Source of the DNA: Roseburia sp. AM59-24XD | GTDB lineage: Bacteria; Bacillota; Clostridia; Lachnospirales; Lachnospiraceae | Length of the DNA stretch: 64,000 nt | NCBI RefSeq assembly: GCF_003478445.1 | Contig: NZ_QUET01000023.1 | Location: 1-64,000 of the forward strand | Reading direction: 5' to 3' | Part shown: piece after piece, positions 1 to 8,229 of the stretch | Numbering within the stretch: position 1 is the stretch's first letter | Layout: each line of letters starts with the position of its first letter | Made by a program: the position numbers and the translations under genes | Notes under the pieces: model-generated | Seen by the model: only the letters and a program-made list of their open reading frames with translations | Database searches by the model: none | What the model was told of the DNA's origin: nothing

Positions 1-3
1 GTG

Positions 4-84
4 ACCTCCTTTTGTATGCGGTAATCCCTGTTACCATTGTTTTTTTCCAATTCATAGTATACAGGTAAATCCACGATGCTACAA
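4..84 (-). promoter_or_regulatory. Promoter and ribosome site of a gene just left of the window
   Basis: On the minus strand there is a TTGTAG box (79-84), 17 bp, then TATACT (56-61). About 45 bases further on is a near-perfect ribosome site AAGGAGGT (4-11). The start codon must lie a few bases beyond position 1, so the gene itself is not visible. The rest of 1-188 contains no convincing gene. Confidence 0.6.
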
Positions 85-188
85 ATTGGAGGTCATTACA
101 TATTGTCTTCGCATTCTGATTATTCAATTGCGGACATAAGAAATAGTATGGGCGCAATGATATATTTCACATGCGAAGTTTGAACCGC

Positions 189-3100
189 TTATTCGCGTTT
201 TTCAGCCGGAAAGGATACGGTAACACGGAACAGATCTCCATCCATATGGATCTCAAACGTTCCTCCCATCAGCTCCGTCAGATTGCTTGCGATATAGAGA
301 CCCAGTCCGCTTCCGTCAGTTGTTCTGGATTCATCGCCCCGTACAAACCTCTCTGTCAGCTCCTGCGGTGTGATCGTTAACTGGTCTCTTGAAATATTTT
401 TAATGGAAAATACTGCCTGAAACTCTCCCGTTTCACTGTCCTCTTTTTGGGACAGTGTTACGTATACCCTTGTTCCCTCCAGTGCATATTTTGTTACGTT
501 GCCGTAAAGGTTTTCCAGGATCCGGAATACCCGTCTTCCGTCCCCCTGAAAACAGATCGGTTTCTCCGAAACATCAGCAACAAGAGTCAGACCTGCCTTT
601 GCAAATTTCTCCTCAAACTCTCCGTTTGTCTGATTAACTAACTCCCCGAAATTTAAGGTGGTAATCTGAAGATCAATGGTTCCGGAGGACGCTTTGGATG
701 CCTCCACCAGATCCTCGATCAGTTCCTTTAAGCGGAGTGATTTACGATCTAATATATCCAGATACTCCTGCACCCTTTCATTGTCAATATGCTCTCTCTT
801 CAAAAGATCCACATAATTGATCACAGAGGTCAGCGGTGTCTTGATGTCGTGTGACACATTGGTGATCAGTTCCGTTTTCATCCGCTCACTGCGAACAGAT
901 TCATCAACGGCACTTTCCAGTCCCTGACGGATATGATTGATCGTATCTGCCAACTCTTTCTGATCCTTTCCTGCCTTTTCCGGCAGTTCGATCCGGTGCA
1001 TGATATCCCCCTGCGCGATTTTTAGCGCACCCTCACGGATCTTTTCATCGGCGATCGCCGAAAACATTGTCTTTGCAAGAGCATACTCTCCAACGATCAA
1101 AAGCAGCGGCAATGCAATAAACAGGGTAAGTTTCTCAAGCACTCCGCCATAGCCAAGGATCATACTGATGCAGCAGATCCACACAAAGATCCACAAAATC
1201 AGATAAATGATCATCACACTTCCGTATCGAAGCGTCGCCTTTGCATCCTTATATTTCTCCAGAAACAGACGGCTTCCATCCATGAGAATAACTCCGCCCG
1301 CTTTTCCTTTCCTTCCACACCAGCACAAAATACTGTTCTGTGCCAGTCTGTTCTGCCGTAACCGCCGCAAAAGTTCAAAACCGGCTGCCATCACGAGCAT
1401 TGCCAAGATAGCGATTCCAACGGAATACAACGGTCTTGCAACACTGAAATCTTCTACGATATCAATCTTCTCCATGTTCTGTTCCCACTTGGAAAGATGC
1501 ATGAGCTTTTCAACCGCTCCACAGATCAGTATCAGACCTGCCACTCCGACCACTGCAAAAACTTCCGCCGGAATAGTTCTTTTCTTTTCACTCTCCCCTT
1601 CTGTTTCCGTCGCCACACGGCTCATTGATAGCACAAGCCCCATAAATGCAACGATCATAAGCAATACACTGACAATCAGAGCGATCACATTTTCTTCCAC
1701 CACAGCCTTTGCCTGACGATATTGCTGCTGTTCCTGTTTGAAGGTTACCGCCCATTTTGCAACCACGCTGTTCTTTCCGGCAGTAAGCATTTCATCGGTG
1801 TTATAGCCCACCATGATCACCGCATTCTTGCACGGCTTGATCAGCTTCGCCAGAAATTCCTTCAGATTACCGGAATTGTGAAAGCCCTCGCAGAACCAGT
1901 TGCTGCTGTACACCTCTCCCCTGGCATCGTAAGCTGCAAACGAACAGTCGATATCCTTGACATCCTGATTCAGATTATGCTGGATCTGTGACGCCATATT
2001 GTTCCAATGTGCGTTTTTACTGGAAAGCGTATCTCCATCTGCTGAGGAAATCATTGAAACACTGTACCAAAAACCGGACTCCTCCAGAAATTTTTCAAGG
2101 GCACTTCCAAAGCTTAAGCAAAACTGCGCCATATCTGCAGCGGCCGCCTCATTACACAACGGCTTTTTCATCTTGCTTACCCATGGATAATACGCCGTTT
2201 GTCCCATCTTATTTTCTGCGGTCTTCTTCAGCTTAGCCGCATAGTCCTTTAAGCTTTTCTCGTACACATACCAATCATCGTCATTACTGACATTTTCATA
2301 ATAAGCATTTGGATCCCAGAAAAAATTCTTCAGGGTAAAGGAACTTGTTCCTCCTTTGTAATACAAGGTATCCTGTTCATTCATCTTGACAACATGATCC
2401 ACATCGGTCTGTCCGAAAATATACACAAGACCATCCTGATTGACAACGTGATCGCCTTCAATCTCGTACATATCTCCCACGCCATACGCCTTCTTATAGT
2501 CTGCCATTACAGCACTGCGGTATGCTTCATACGGAACACCGTCCTCGCCTGTCCCTTCAAAATTATTTTCACAGGCAAGTGCCGACTGATACAAAAGCCA
2601 TCCGCTTGCATACCCCGGATACGCCTGATTCAGCCATTTTGCATAAGAGGATTTCAACGGAACCTTCTGTGCTGCCTTTTCAAATGGCACCATCACGGTT
2701 TCTGTTTTTCTTCCACTCTCCTTCTGCAGACTCGGCAGGAGTGTCTCCTGTCCGTCATACAGCTTGTTGGTGGCAACACGTCCGGACTCTGCCATCACCT
2801 TTTTCCACTGCTTTTTCGTCGGATTTTTGCCGGATGCCACAGTATAATACAAGGTGCGGCTGTCCCATTTGCCACCTGCAAAATATTCATCTTTCAGCGA
2901 AAAAATCGTTGATGCAAGCTTGTCAATACTGATATTCTGGATCGAATAATCCCCGAAGCCGTTCTGGAAATTCTTAAAATAACCGGAATAGTCGTAGTTA
3001 TGTCCACCAAGCTCCGCAGTCTCCTGCACCGTAAGAACCTTTGTATCAGATCCACCGCCTGTCTTTAAAAACGGCATATCCGACAGCTTTCCGGTATAAA

Positions 3101-3404
3101 GGCTTCCATCCGCGCTCCCCATACATCGAATGGTCAGATAAAGCTTTAATGCCTGCAGATAGCCATCCGTGATCCGCTGAAATTCCAGACTCTCCTCCAG
3201 TTTTCCGTTCTCCGAAATGTTGTTTTTCCCGGAAAGCTGATCCATAGTCGATCTCGCCCCGATATAATTTACTCCTGAAAACGATGCTGCGATCGTGGAC
3301 ACCGCCAGAAGCAGGGTAAGGACTACCGAAATCATCTTTTTACCATTTGTTTTCCCATGTTGTTTTTTCTTTTGTTCATTTCCCTCATTATTCCTGCTCT
3401 TCAT
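189..3404 (-). CDS. Very large membrane sensor histidine kinase
   Basis: This is the sensor of a two-component system. After a short basic N-terminus there is one membrane segment (about 24-44), then roughly 530 residues predicted outside the cell, which I do not match to a known sensor domain. Five further membrane segments follow (about 574-597, 615-635, 657-678, 727-750, 755-775), then a linker and the kinase core. The phospho-acceptor is His852 in NVSHDIKTPLTS. The ATPase domain has an N-box-like RILENLYGNVTKYA and a G-box DGSGLGLYIAS near the C-terminus. At 1071 residues it is about twice the usual length. The start at 3404 follows a purine-rich AAAGGAATGTAGGG. It lies 39 bp after its response regulator and is surely co-transcribed with it. 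Kinase function is secure; the ligand is unknown. Confidence 0.9.
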   Translation of the reverse strand: MKSRNNEGNEQKKKQHGKTNGKKMISVVLTLLLAVSTIAASFSGVNYIGARSTMDQLSGKNNISENGKLEESLEFQRITDGYLQALKLYLTIRCMGSADGSLYTGKLSDMPFLKTGGGSDTKVLTVQETAELGGHNYDYSGYFKNFQNGFGDYSIQNISIDKLASTIFSLKDEYFAGGKWDSRTLYYTVASGKNPTKKQWKKVMAESGRVATNKLYDGQETLLPSLQKESGRKTETVMVPFEKAAQKVPLKSSYAKWLNQAYPGYASGWLLYQSALACENNFEGTGEDGVPYEAYRSAVMADYKKAYGVGDMYEIEGDHVVNQDGLVYIFGQTDVDHVVKMNEQDTLYYKGGTSSFTLKNFFWDPNAYYENVSNDDDWYVYEKSLKDYAAKLKKTAENKMGQTAYYPWVSKMKKPLCNEAAAADMAQFCLSFGSALEKFLEESGFWYSVSMISSADGDTLSSKNAHWNNMASQIQHNLNQDVKDIDCSFAAYDARGEVYSSNWFCEGFHNSGNLKEFLAKLIKPCKNAVIMVGYNTDEMLTAGKNSVVAKWAVTFKQEQQQYRQAKAVVEENVIALIVSVLLMIVAFMGLVLSMSRVATETEGESEKKRTIPAEVFAVVGVAGLILICGAVEKLMHLSKWEQNMEKIDIVEDFSVARPLYSVGIAILAMLVMAAGFELLRRLRQNRLAQNSILCWCGRKGKAGGVILMDGSRLFLEKYKDAKATLRYGSVMIIYLILWIFVWICCISMILGYGGVLEKLTLFIALPLLLIVGEYALAKTMFSAIADEKIREGALKIAQGDIMHRIELPEKAGKDQKELADTINHIRQGLESAVDESVRSERMKTELITNVSHDIKTPLTSVINYVDLLKREHIDNERVQEYLDILDRKSLRLKELIEDLVEASKASSGTIDLQITTLNFGELVNQTNGEFEEKFAKAGLTLVADVSEKPICFQGDGRRVFRILENLYGNVTKYALEGTRVYVTLSQKEDSETGEFQAVFSIKNISRDQLTITPQELTERFVRGDESRTTDGSGLGLYIASNLTELMGGTFEIHMDGDLFRVTVSFPAEKRE

Positions 3405-3443
3405 ATCCCTACATTCCTTTCTGTCTGAAAGACTGTAAACCGT

Positions 3444-4133
3444 CTATCCTTCCAGCTTATACCCCACACCCCACACAACCTTCAGATAACGAGGCTCCTT
3501 CGGATCGATCTCAATCTTCTCACGGATATGACGAATATGTACTGCCACTGTATTTTCTGCAGCATAGCCGTCCTCGTTCCAGATGCTCTCGTATATCTGC
3601 CGGCTGGAAAAGACCTTTCCGGGATGCTTCATCAGCAGCAAAAGAATATTGTACTCAAGCGGCGTCATCTTGATCAACTGTCCGTCCATGTACACCTGCT
3701 TACGCTCGTCGTCCATCTCCAGACCTCCAAGCCGATATGTCATTCCCCCTGATGGCTTATCCTCGCTCATCATGTCATACCGCCTGAGCTGTGATTTGAC
3801 TCTTGCCACAAGCTCCAGAGGATTAAATGGCTTTGTCACATAATCGTCGGCGCCGATGTTTAGTCCCAAGATCTTGTCGGCATCCTCGGATTTAGCGGAG
3901 ATAATGATCACCGGAACCTTACTCTCCTCCCGGATCTTCATCGTTGCATGGATGCCGTCTAACTTCGGCATCATGACATCGATCACCAGAAGATCGATCC
4001 GGTTCTGTCTGATCTGTGCCAGCGCCTGCATTCCATCGTAGGCGGTAAGCACCTCATAGCCCTCCTGCTCCAGATAGATCTGAATTGCCTCCACAATTTC
4101 CTTATCATCGTCACATACAAGTATCGTCTGCAT
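3444..4133 (-). CDS. OmpR/PhoB-family response regulator
   Basis: A 229-residue DNA-binding response regulator. The receiver domain (about 1-120) has the acidic cluster DDD (8-10), the phospho-acceptor Asp52 in LLVIDVMMPKLDG, and the conserved Lys in the DYVTKPF stretch. The C-terminal winged helix (about 130-228) has the family landmarks LTPLEYNILLLL-type helix, IWNEDGYAAENTVAVHIRHIREKI and a final VWGVGYKLEG. It is the first gene of a two-gene operon with the large kinase at 189-3404, which should phosphorylate it. Such pairs in Firmicutes often answer to cell-envelope stress or peptides, but nothing here fixes the target genes. The start follows GGGAAAGAGGACAAA. Confidence 0.95.
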   Translation of the reverse strand: MQTILVCDDDKEIVEAIQIYLEQEGYEVLTAYDGMQALAQIRQNRIDLLVIDVMMPKLDGIHATMKIREESKVPVIIISAKSEDADKILGLNIGADDYVTKPFNPLELVARVKSQLRRYDMMSEDKPSGGMTYRLGGLEMDDERKQVYMDGQLIKMTPLEYNILLLLMKHPGKVFSSRQIYESIWNEDGYAAENTVAVHIRHIREKIEIDPKEPRYLKVVWGVGYKLEG

Positions 4134-4148
4134 TTTGTCCTCTTTCCC

Positions 4149-4163
4149 GTACCGGTCCGGTAC
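4149..4163. repeat. Inverted repeat in the leader of the response regulator
   Basis: Perfect arms GTACCG/CGGTAC flank GTC, 16 bp before the regulator start codon. It could be an operator or a small leader hairpin next to the ribosome site. No function is shown. Confidence 0.4.
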
Positions 4164-4283
4164 CTTTGCTGCTTTACATTATTTATCATAAATCATCTTT
4201 TTTAAGTCCACCGAATGAAATTCTTAAGATTTCTTTAATATTAACACAGAACCAATGACTTCTCCACTTTAATCCATTTTGGC

Positions 4284-4317
4284 TGACATTCCGGGCATTT
4301 TCCCATACCACAAAAAG
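4284..4317 (-). repeat. Partial copy (unit E) of the terminator-linked repeat
   Basis: Read on the minus strand, this stretch contains GTGGTATGGGAAAATGC followed by CCGGAATGT. It matches the front box of the repeat at 32250-32312 (GTGGCATAGGAAAATGC, TCGTAATGT) with few differences. The hairpin half of the element is missing or decayed. As in the other copies, it begins at the T-run of an intrinsic terminator, here that of amt. Confidence 0.55.
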
Positions 4318-4350
4318 AGGGCTGCCATATCCATTGATACAGCAGCCCCC
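4312..4350 (-). terminator. Intrinsic terminator of amt
   Basis: On the minus strand a GGGCTGC/GCAGCCC stem (4342-4348 with 4319-4325) is followed by CTCTTTTTG. It lies about 75 bp downstream of the amt stop. Confidence 0.75.
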
Positions 4351-4422
4351 AAGGCTCATTTATCATTTACAAGTTTATCACACACAATTTAATTTTAGAA
4401 AAGACCACCCTTTTATTTACGC

Positions 4423-6183
4423 TTATTCTGTGGCATCCTGAAGAGCATCGAAGCCCTCTTCACCGGTACGAACCTTTACCACATTTTCAACATCATATAC
4501 GAAGATCTTACCATCTCCGTAATGACCGGTATAAAGTACCCTCTTGGCTGTCTCAATAACCGTTTCGATCGGAACAGAGCTGATCACGACTTCCACCTTA
4601 ACCTTAGGGATCAGCATTACGCTCAGTTCAGCACCACGATAGGTTGTTGTAATACCCTTCTGTGTACCACAGCCCATAACCTGTGTTACTGTGATACCGT
4701 TGACACCGATCTGGTTCATTGCTTCCTTCAGCTCATCAAACTTATTCTGCTGACAGATAATGGAGATCTTGGTAAATTTCTCGGTCATATCACCCGGTTT
4801 ATCCGCTATCGGCTTCATTGCAGGCTTATGATCGCTGCTCTTCTCAATAACAGGTGCAAGACCGCTCTTTGGTACAGGCATTGTTCCTGCTGAGTAGAAC
4901 ATGTTGCCGGCAGGCATGAAGTCTGCATATGCGGAAGTAAGACCATGCTCCTTGACATCGAGTCCGACAAGCTCTTCCTCCTCGGATACTCTCAGTCCCA
5001 GTGTTGCCTTGATGATCAGGAATGTGATCGTGATCGTAACTGCTGTCCATGCAATCGTGCTGAACATACCGACGAACTGAAGTCCAAGCTGATGGAAACC
5101 GCCGCCATAGAAAAGACCCTGTCCCTTGATCGCACCGCCATCCAAAGCAATCTGATAACCAGGTGCAGATTTTGTTGCGAAAAGACCAACGGCGATCGTA
5201 CCCCAGATACCATTCATCATATGTACGGCTACGGCACCAACCGGATCATCAATCTTTAATACATAATCAAGCAGCCATACACCAAATACAACAAGCAGTC
5301 CGGCTACAGCACCGATCACTGCGGCACCGGCACAATCCGTAACATCACAAGGTGCTGTGATCGCTACCAGACCTGCCAGAGATGCATTCAGACACATGGA
5401 AACATCAGGTGCACCATATTTGATCCATGTAAAGATCATGCATACAACGGTTGCTACTGCAGGTGCTACTGTTGTTGTTAAGAAAATGGATCCAAGATCC
5501 GGGATAGAGGTTGCTGCAGCACCGTTGAAGCCGTACCAGCCAAGCCACAGGATAAATACACCGAGTGCACCGATCGTCAGGTTATGTCCCGGAATCGCAT
5601 GCGGCTTACCGGTTCTCTTGCTGAACTTGCCGATTCGAGGTCCAAGCATTGCGGCACCGATCAGTGCGCAAATACCACCAACCATGTGAATACAGTTGGA
5701 ACCGGCAAAATCATGGAAGCCCATCTGTGCGAGGAAGCCGCCGCCCCAGGTCCAGTGTGCTTCTACCGGATAGATGATCGCGGAGATCACTGCGGAGTAA
5801 ACACAGTAGGAAATGAATTTTGTACGTTCTGCCATCGCACCGGAAACAATTGTCGCTGTTGTGGCACAAAATACAAGGTTAAACACGAATGTGGAATAAT
5901 TATAATTTCCATAACCGGAGAAGATACTGAAATCAAGCTTTCCAATAAATCCTCCCATATCGTTTCCTAATAAAAGTGAAGCACCGATCAGGAAAAACAT
6001 AAACGTTCCAATACAGAAATCCATCAGGTTCTTCATAATAATGTTACCGGCGTTCTTAGCTCTTGTGAAACCAGCCTCCACCATTGCAAATCCAGCCTGC
6101 ATCCAGAATACCAATGCAGCACCGATCAAATACCATACACCATACAGGTTATCGTTGATGTACTGAATTACTTCTTTCGACAT
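4423..6183 (-). CDS. amt: Ammonium transporter with fused C-terminal PII (GlnB/GlnK) domain
   Basis: Residues 1 to about 415 form an eleven-helix Amt/MEP/Rh channel with the twin histidines of the pore visible in HMVGGICALIGA and HMMNGIWGT. After a linker of about 50 residues, a complete PII domain (about 468-580) follows. It has a T-loop (GCGTQKGITTTYRGAELSV) and the B/C-loop signature GHYGDGKIFVYDVENVVKVRTGEEG. PII proteins normally bind Amt channels and close them under nitrogen sufficiency, so the fusion probably makes a self-gating channel. The tyrosine that is uridylylated in enteric PII (RGAEY) is Leu here. The start at 6183 is chosen because a perfect AGGAGG lies 7 bp upstream; a longer reading frame to 6264 would run through the leader hairpin. 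Length is 586 residues. Confidence 0.93.
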   Translation of the reverse strand: MSKEVIQYINDNLYGVWYLIGAALVFWMQAGFAMVEAGFTRAKNAGNIIMKNLMDFCIGTFMFFLIGASLLLGNDMGGFIGKLDFSIFSGYGNYNYSTFVFNLVFCATTATIVSGAMAERTKFISYCVYSAVISAIIYPVEAHWTWGGGFLAQMGFHDFAGSNCIHMVGGICALIGAAMLGPRIGKFSKRTGKPHAIPGHNLTIGALGVFILWLGWYGFNGAAATSIPDLGSIFLTTTVAPAVATVVCMIFTWIKYGAPDVSMCLNASLAGLVAITAPCDVTDCAGAAVIGAVAGLLVVFGVWLLDYVLKIDDPVGAVAVHMMNGIWGTIAVGLFATKSAPGYQIALDGGAIKGQGLFYGGGFHQLGLQFVGMFSTIAWTAVTITITFLIIKATLGLRVSEEEELVGLDVKEHGLTSAYADFMPAGNMFYSAGTMPVPKSGLAPVIEKSSDHKPAMKPIADKPGDMTEKFTKISIICQQNKFDELKEAMNQIGVNGITVTQVMGCGTQKGITTTYRGAELSVMLIPKVKVEVVISSVPIETVIETAKRVLYTGHYGDGKIFVYDVENVVKVRTGEEGFDALQDATE

Positions 6184-6248
6184 ATAACATTCCTCCTTGG
6201 TTTTCATTTTTTCCTTTTCACATGTGAATGTTACAGTTAAGTAACGAA

Positions 6249-6291
6249 AAGAAAAAGGTGCCACGACTGCATTTCGCTTCGTGACACCTTT
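6249..6291 (-). terminator. Terminator-like hairpin at the 5' end of the amt mRNA
   Basis: On the minus strand a 13-bp stem (6279-6291 with 6254-6266, including one G-U pair) is followed by TTTTTCTTTTCG. It starts about 6 nt after the predicted amt transcription start and lies 66 bp before the amt start codon. The G-U pair would be a C-A mismatch on the other strand, so the structure belongs to the minus-strand RNA. It is a candidate attenuator of amt, and it would also stop read-through from 6416-7207. Confidence 0.7.
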
Positions 6292-6303
6292 GTCATGTGT
6301 TTA

Positions 6304-6331
6304 ATTATATGCATTGAAATGTATCTGTCAA
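6304..6331 (-). promoter_or_regulatory. Promoter of amt
   Basis: A consensus TTGACA (6326-6331), 16 bp, and TATAAT (6304-6309) on the minus strand. The predicted start of transcription is near 6297, just before the leader hairpin. Confidence 0.8.
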
Positions 6332-6415
6332 GGAACTAAGGACATTTCTTTCCGAATTAAAGTTTAAAAAGTCATACGCTTAATTTTGTTCGGCTGTAAC
6401 AAAAGAATTGAAAGT

Positions 6416-7207
6416 CTATTTGCTCTGCACAGCAAAATCCGGATTCACATCGCCATCTTTTAAAGTATCATCGGTCAAAAACTTAAGAAAAGCAGCCGCT
6501 TCCTCCTGTTTCTTGGAGGAATTTGTAATGCCTGCATATGCTGACTTCCCCAGACCTTCGAGTTCTTTATACTTCTTACAACCGGAAATCTCAATTCCAA
6601 AATTGTACTTGGTCGTGTCAAAATCCTTTTCACCGCGGATCTGCTCTCCGTCCACAACCGGACAGTAGAGACGTTTCTTCTCCGGCCAGTCCTTAAACAG
6701 CGCAACCGTATCCGAGGTATCCGGCTCCAGAAAATATCCGGCAGATGCATAACTCATAAAGCCTTTCTTCGGCGCGATCACCACATCACAGGTTCCCGCA
6801 TAAATATAACTCTGGAGCTGCTCACTGAGCGTACCGTTGGAAGAATTGTAGTCGGTATTGATCGTCACGATCTCATGCTTATTGTCAAGTCCCAGATAGG
6901 TGCCAACCGCCTTTTCAAGCTTCTCCACCTGTTTCTCATCCAGATTGTCATCGCAAACCGCCACATACAATACCGTCTGAGGCTTTGTCAGAGAACCATA
7001 CAGGTAGTAACCGCCAACGATCACCAGCACAGCGATCACAACGATCGTCTGCAGATAATAATCTTTAAAAAACTGGAACTTGCCCTTACTGTCCAATTTT
7101 TCGTACTCTGCTTTGTAATCTGTGTCATTCCGCTGCTGATAGATCAGCCCGTCCTTTTTCACCTTGCTCTTTTCATCCTCTACGGAATCATCAAAAATTC
7201 TTGCCAT
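6416..7207 (-). CDS. Membrane-anchored protein of unknown function
   Basis: A 263-residue protein with a charged cytoplasmic N-terminus (about 1-52), one membrane helix (about 54-74) and an external domain of about 190 residues. The external part has the feel of one lobe of a solute-binding protein (for example TCDVVIAPKKGFMSYASAGYFLEPD), but I do not recognise a family and assign no function. The start at 7207 is preferred over the longer frame to 7348, because the upstream extension runs across the terminator at 7328-7366 and gives non-protein-like sequence. The ribosome site (AGGGGC) is weak. It stands alone between that terminator and the amt promoter. Confidence 0.75.
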   Translation of the reverse strand: MARIFDDSVEDEKSKVKKDGLIYQQRNDTDYKAEYEKLDSKGKFQFFKDYYLQTIVVIAVLVIVGGYYLYGSLTKPQTVLYVAVCDDNLDEKQVEKLEKAVGTYLGLDNKHEIVTINTDYNSSNGTLSEQLQSYIYAGTCDVVIAPKKGFMSYASAGYFLEPDTSDTVALFKDWPEKKRLYCPVVDGEQIRGEKDFDTTKYNFGIEISGCKKYKELEGLGKSAYAGITNSSKKQEEAAAFLKFLTDDTLKDGDVNPDFAVQSK

Positions 7208-7327
7208 ATATGCCCCTGTACCTTTCGTTGTTTTATCCGGCTTTGCTGTAATATGCAAAGCTATCGTTGTAGTGTACAAATTTCGTTGTCTACCATATAA
7301 TTTCGTTATTTTCACCCTAACAGTATA

Positions 7328-7366
7328 CAAAAATAATCCTGTCCCCACAAGGAGACAGAATCATTT
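7328..7366 (-). terminator. Intrinsic terminator of the pheST-vanZ operon
   Basis: On the minus strand a long stem (7351-7365 with 7332-7346, some G-U pairs) is followed by a T-run. It lies 35 bp after the stop of the last operon gene at 7401. Confidence 0.7.
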
Positions 7367-7400
7367 TTAATAGTATTTATATTATTTTCATAATTGCAGA

Positions 7401-7730
7401 TCATGCCGTTCCAATAATATAGATCACCAGATACATAAGAACCATCAATCCGTTGATGATCACACCAAGTGACGGAAACAGCTGGCGGATATTCTCCAGC
7501 TTCAGGCTGATCATCCCAAGGACAAAGCCCCAGATATTGATCACTGCCAGGACTACCCCCCAGATGCCGATCCATATACCGGCATTGCCGCCTGCCTGCC
7601 CGGACAAAATACAGAGTACCAGAAACAGGACCAGTGACAGCAGCCCCAGGATTGTCGATGCAATTCCCTGCTTTGGATGCTTTTTGTCGGTCAGATGCAG
7701 ACCGTCTTTTTTGCGTTTTTTCTTTATCAT
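7401..7730 (-). CDS. Small three-helix membrane protein
   Basis: A 109-residue protein. It has a very basic N-terminus (KKKRKKDG) and three hydrophobic segments at about 21-45, 50-75 and 84-109. There are no recognisable catalytic residues. It resembles small uncharacterised membrane proteins seen in Lachnospiraceae; I assign no function. It lies 20 bp after the VanZ-like gene with a ribosome site AAAGGACA, and is the last gene of the pheS-pheT-vanZ operon before a terminator. Confidence 0.75.
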   Translation of the reverse strand: MIKKKRKKDGLHLTDKKHPKQGIASTILGLLSLVLFLVLCILSGQAGGNAGIWIGIWGVVLAVINIWGFVLGMISLKLENIRQLFPSLGVIINGLMVLMYLVIYIIGTA

Positions 7731-7750
7731 TGTCCTTTCTCACCTGCCTT

Positions 7751-8227
7751 TTATGTTTCCTGCTGCCGGCTTTCCTTCTTTCTGCAGAACAAAATCCGGT
7801 GGAATATCCGAAACAGCACATAACCTGCCATTCCTCCAAGTGTATTCAGAAGCATATCATCCACATCACAGGATCCAACCTTTGATACAAGCTGGATCAG
7901 CTCCACCAACAGAGAGGTCAGAAAACTGAGCAATGTGACCTTCCAGAACTTGCGCTGATTGCGTGAGATCACCGGAAGGACAAATCCAAAGGGCATAAAG
8001 CATACGATGTTACCCAGAAGATTTAACATAACATAATACCCTCCGATTGCTCTCCAATAGCGCAGATACCTCCCGATCTCCTTAAACGGAACAAGACTAT
8101 ATTTGTATTCGTCACTCGGGACACGCCCAAGCTGCTCACTGAAGAACAGGAAATACACCAGTGCGATCAGGTAGATCACAAAGATAAACCATGACAGGAT
8201 GCGGATTATTTTCTTCGCATTTTTCAT
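7751..8227 (-). CDS. VanZ-like membrane protein
   Basis: A 158-residue protein with four to five hydrophobic segments and the VanZ-family core (NLLGNIVCFMPFGFVLPV, then a helix with LLVELIQ and a conserved DVDDMLLNTLGG). VanZ proteins are linked to low-level teicoplanin resistance and envelope functions, but their activity is not understood. The start codon lies 2 bp after the pheT stop and its ribosome site (AAGGAG) is inside the last pheT codons, so translation is probably coupled. Membership of a tRNA-synthetase operon looks like positional convenience rather than shared function. Confidence 0.88.
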   Translation of the reverse strand: MKNAKKIIRILSWFIFVIYLIALVYFLFFSEQLGRVPSDEYKYSLVPFKEIGRYLRYWRAIGGYYVMLNLLGNIVCFMPFGFVLPVISRNQRKFWKVTLLSFLTSLLVELIQLVSKVGSCDVDDMLLNTLGGMAGYVLFRIFHRILFCRKKESRQQET

Positions 8228-8229
8228 TC

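Noticed and set aside
6184..6264. An upstream extension of amt to 6264
   Set aside because: The extra 27 residues are encoded by the leader hairpin and its T-run, and a perfect ribosome site sits before the ATG at 6183.
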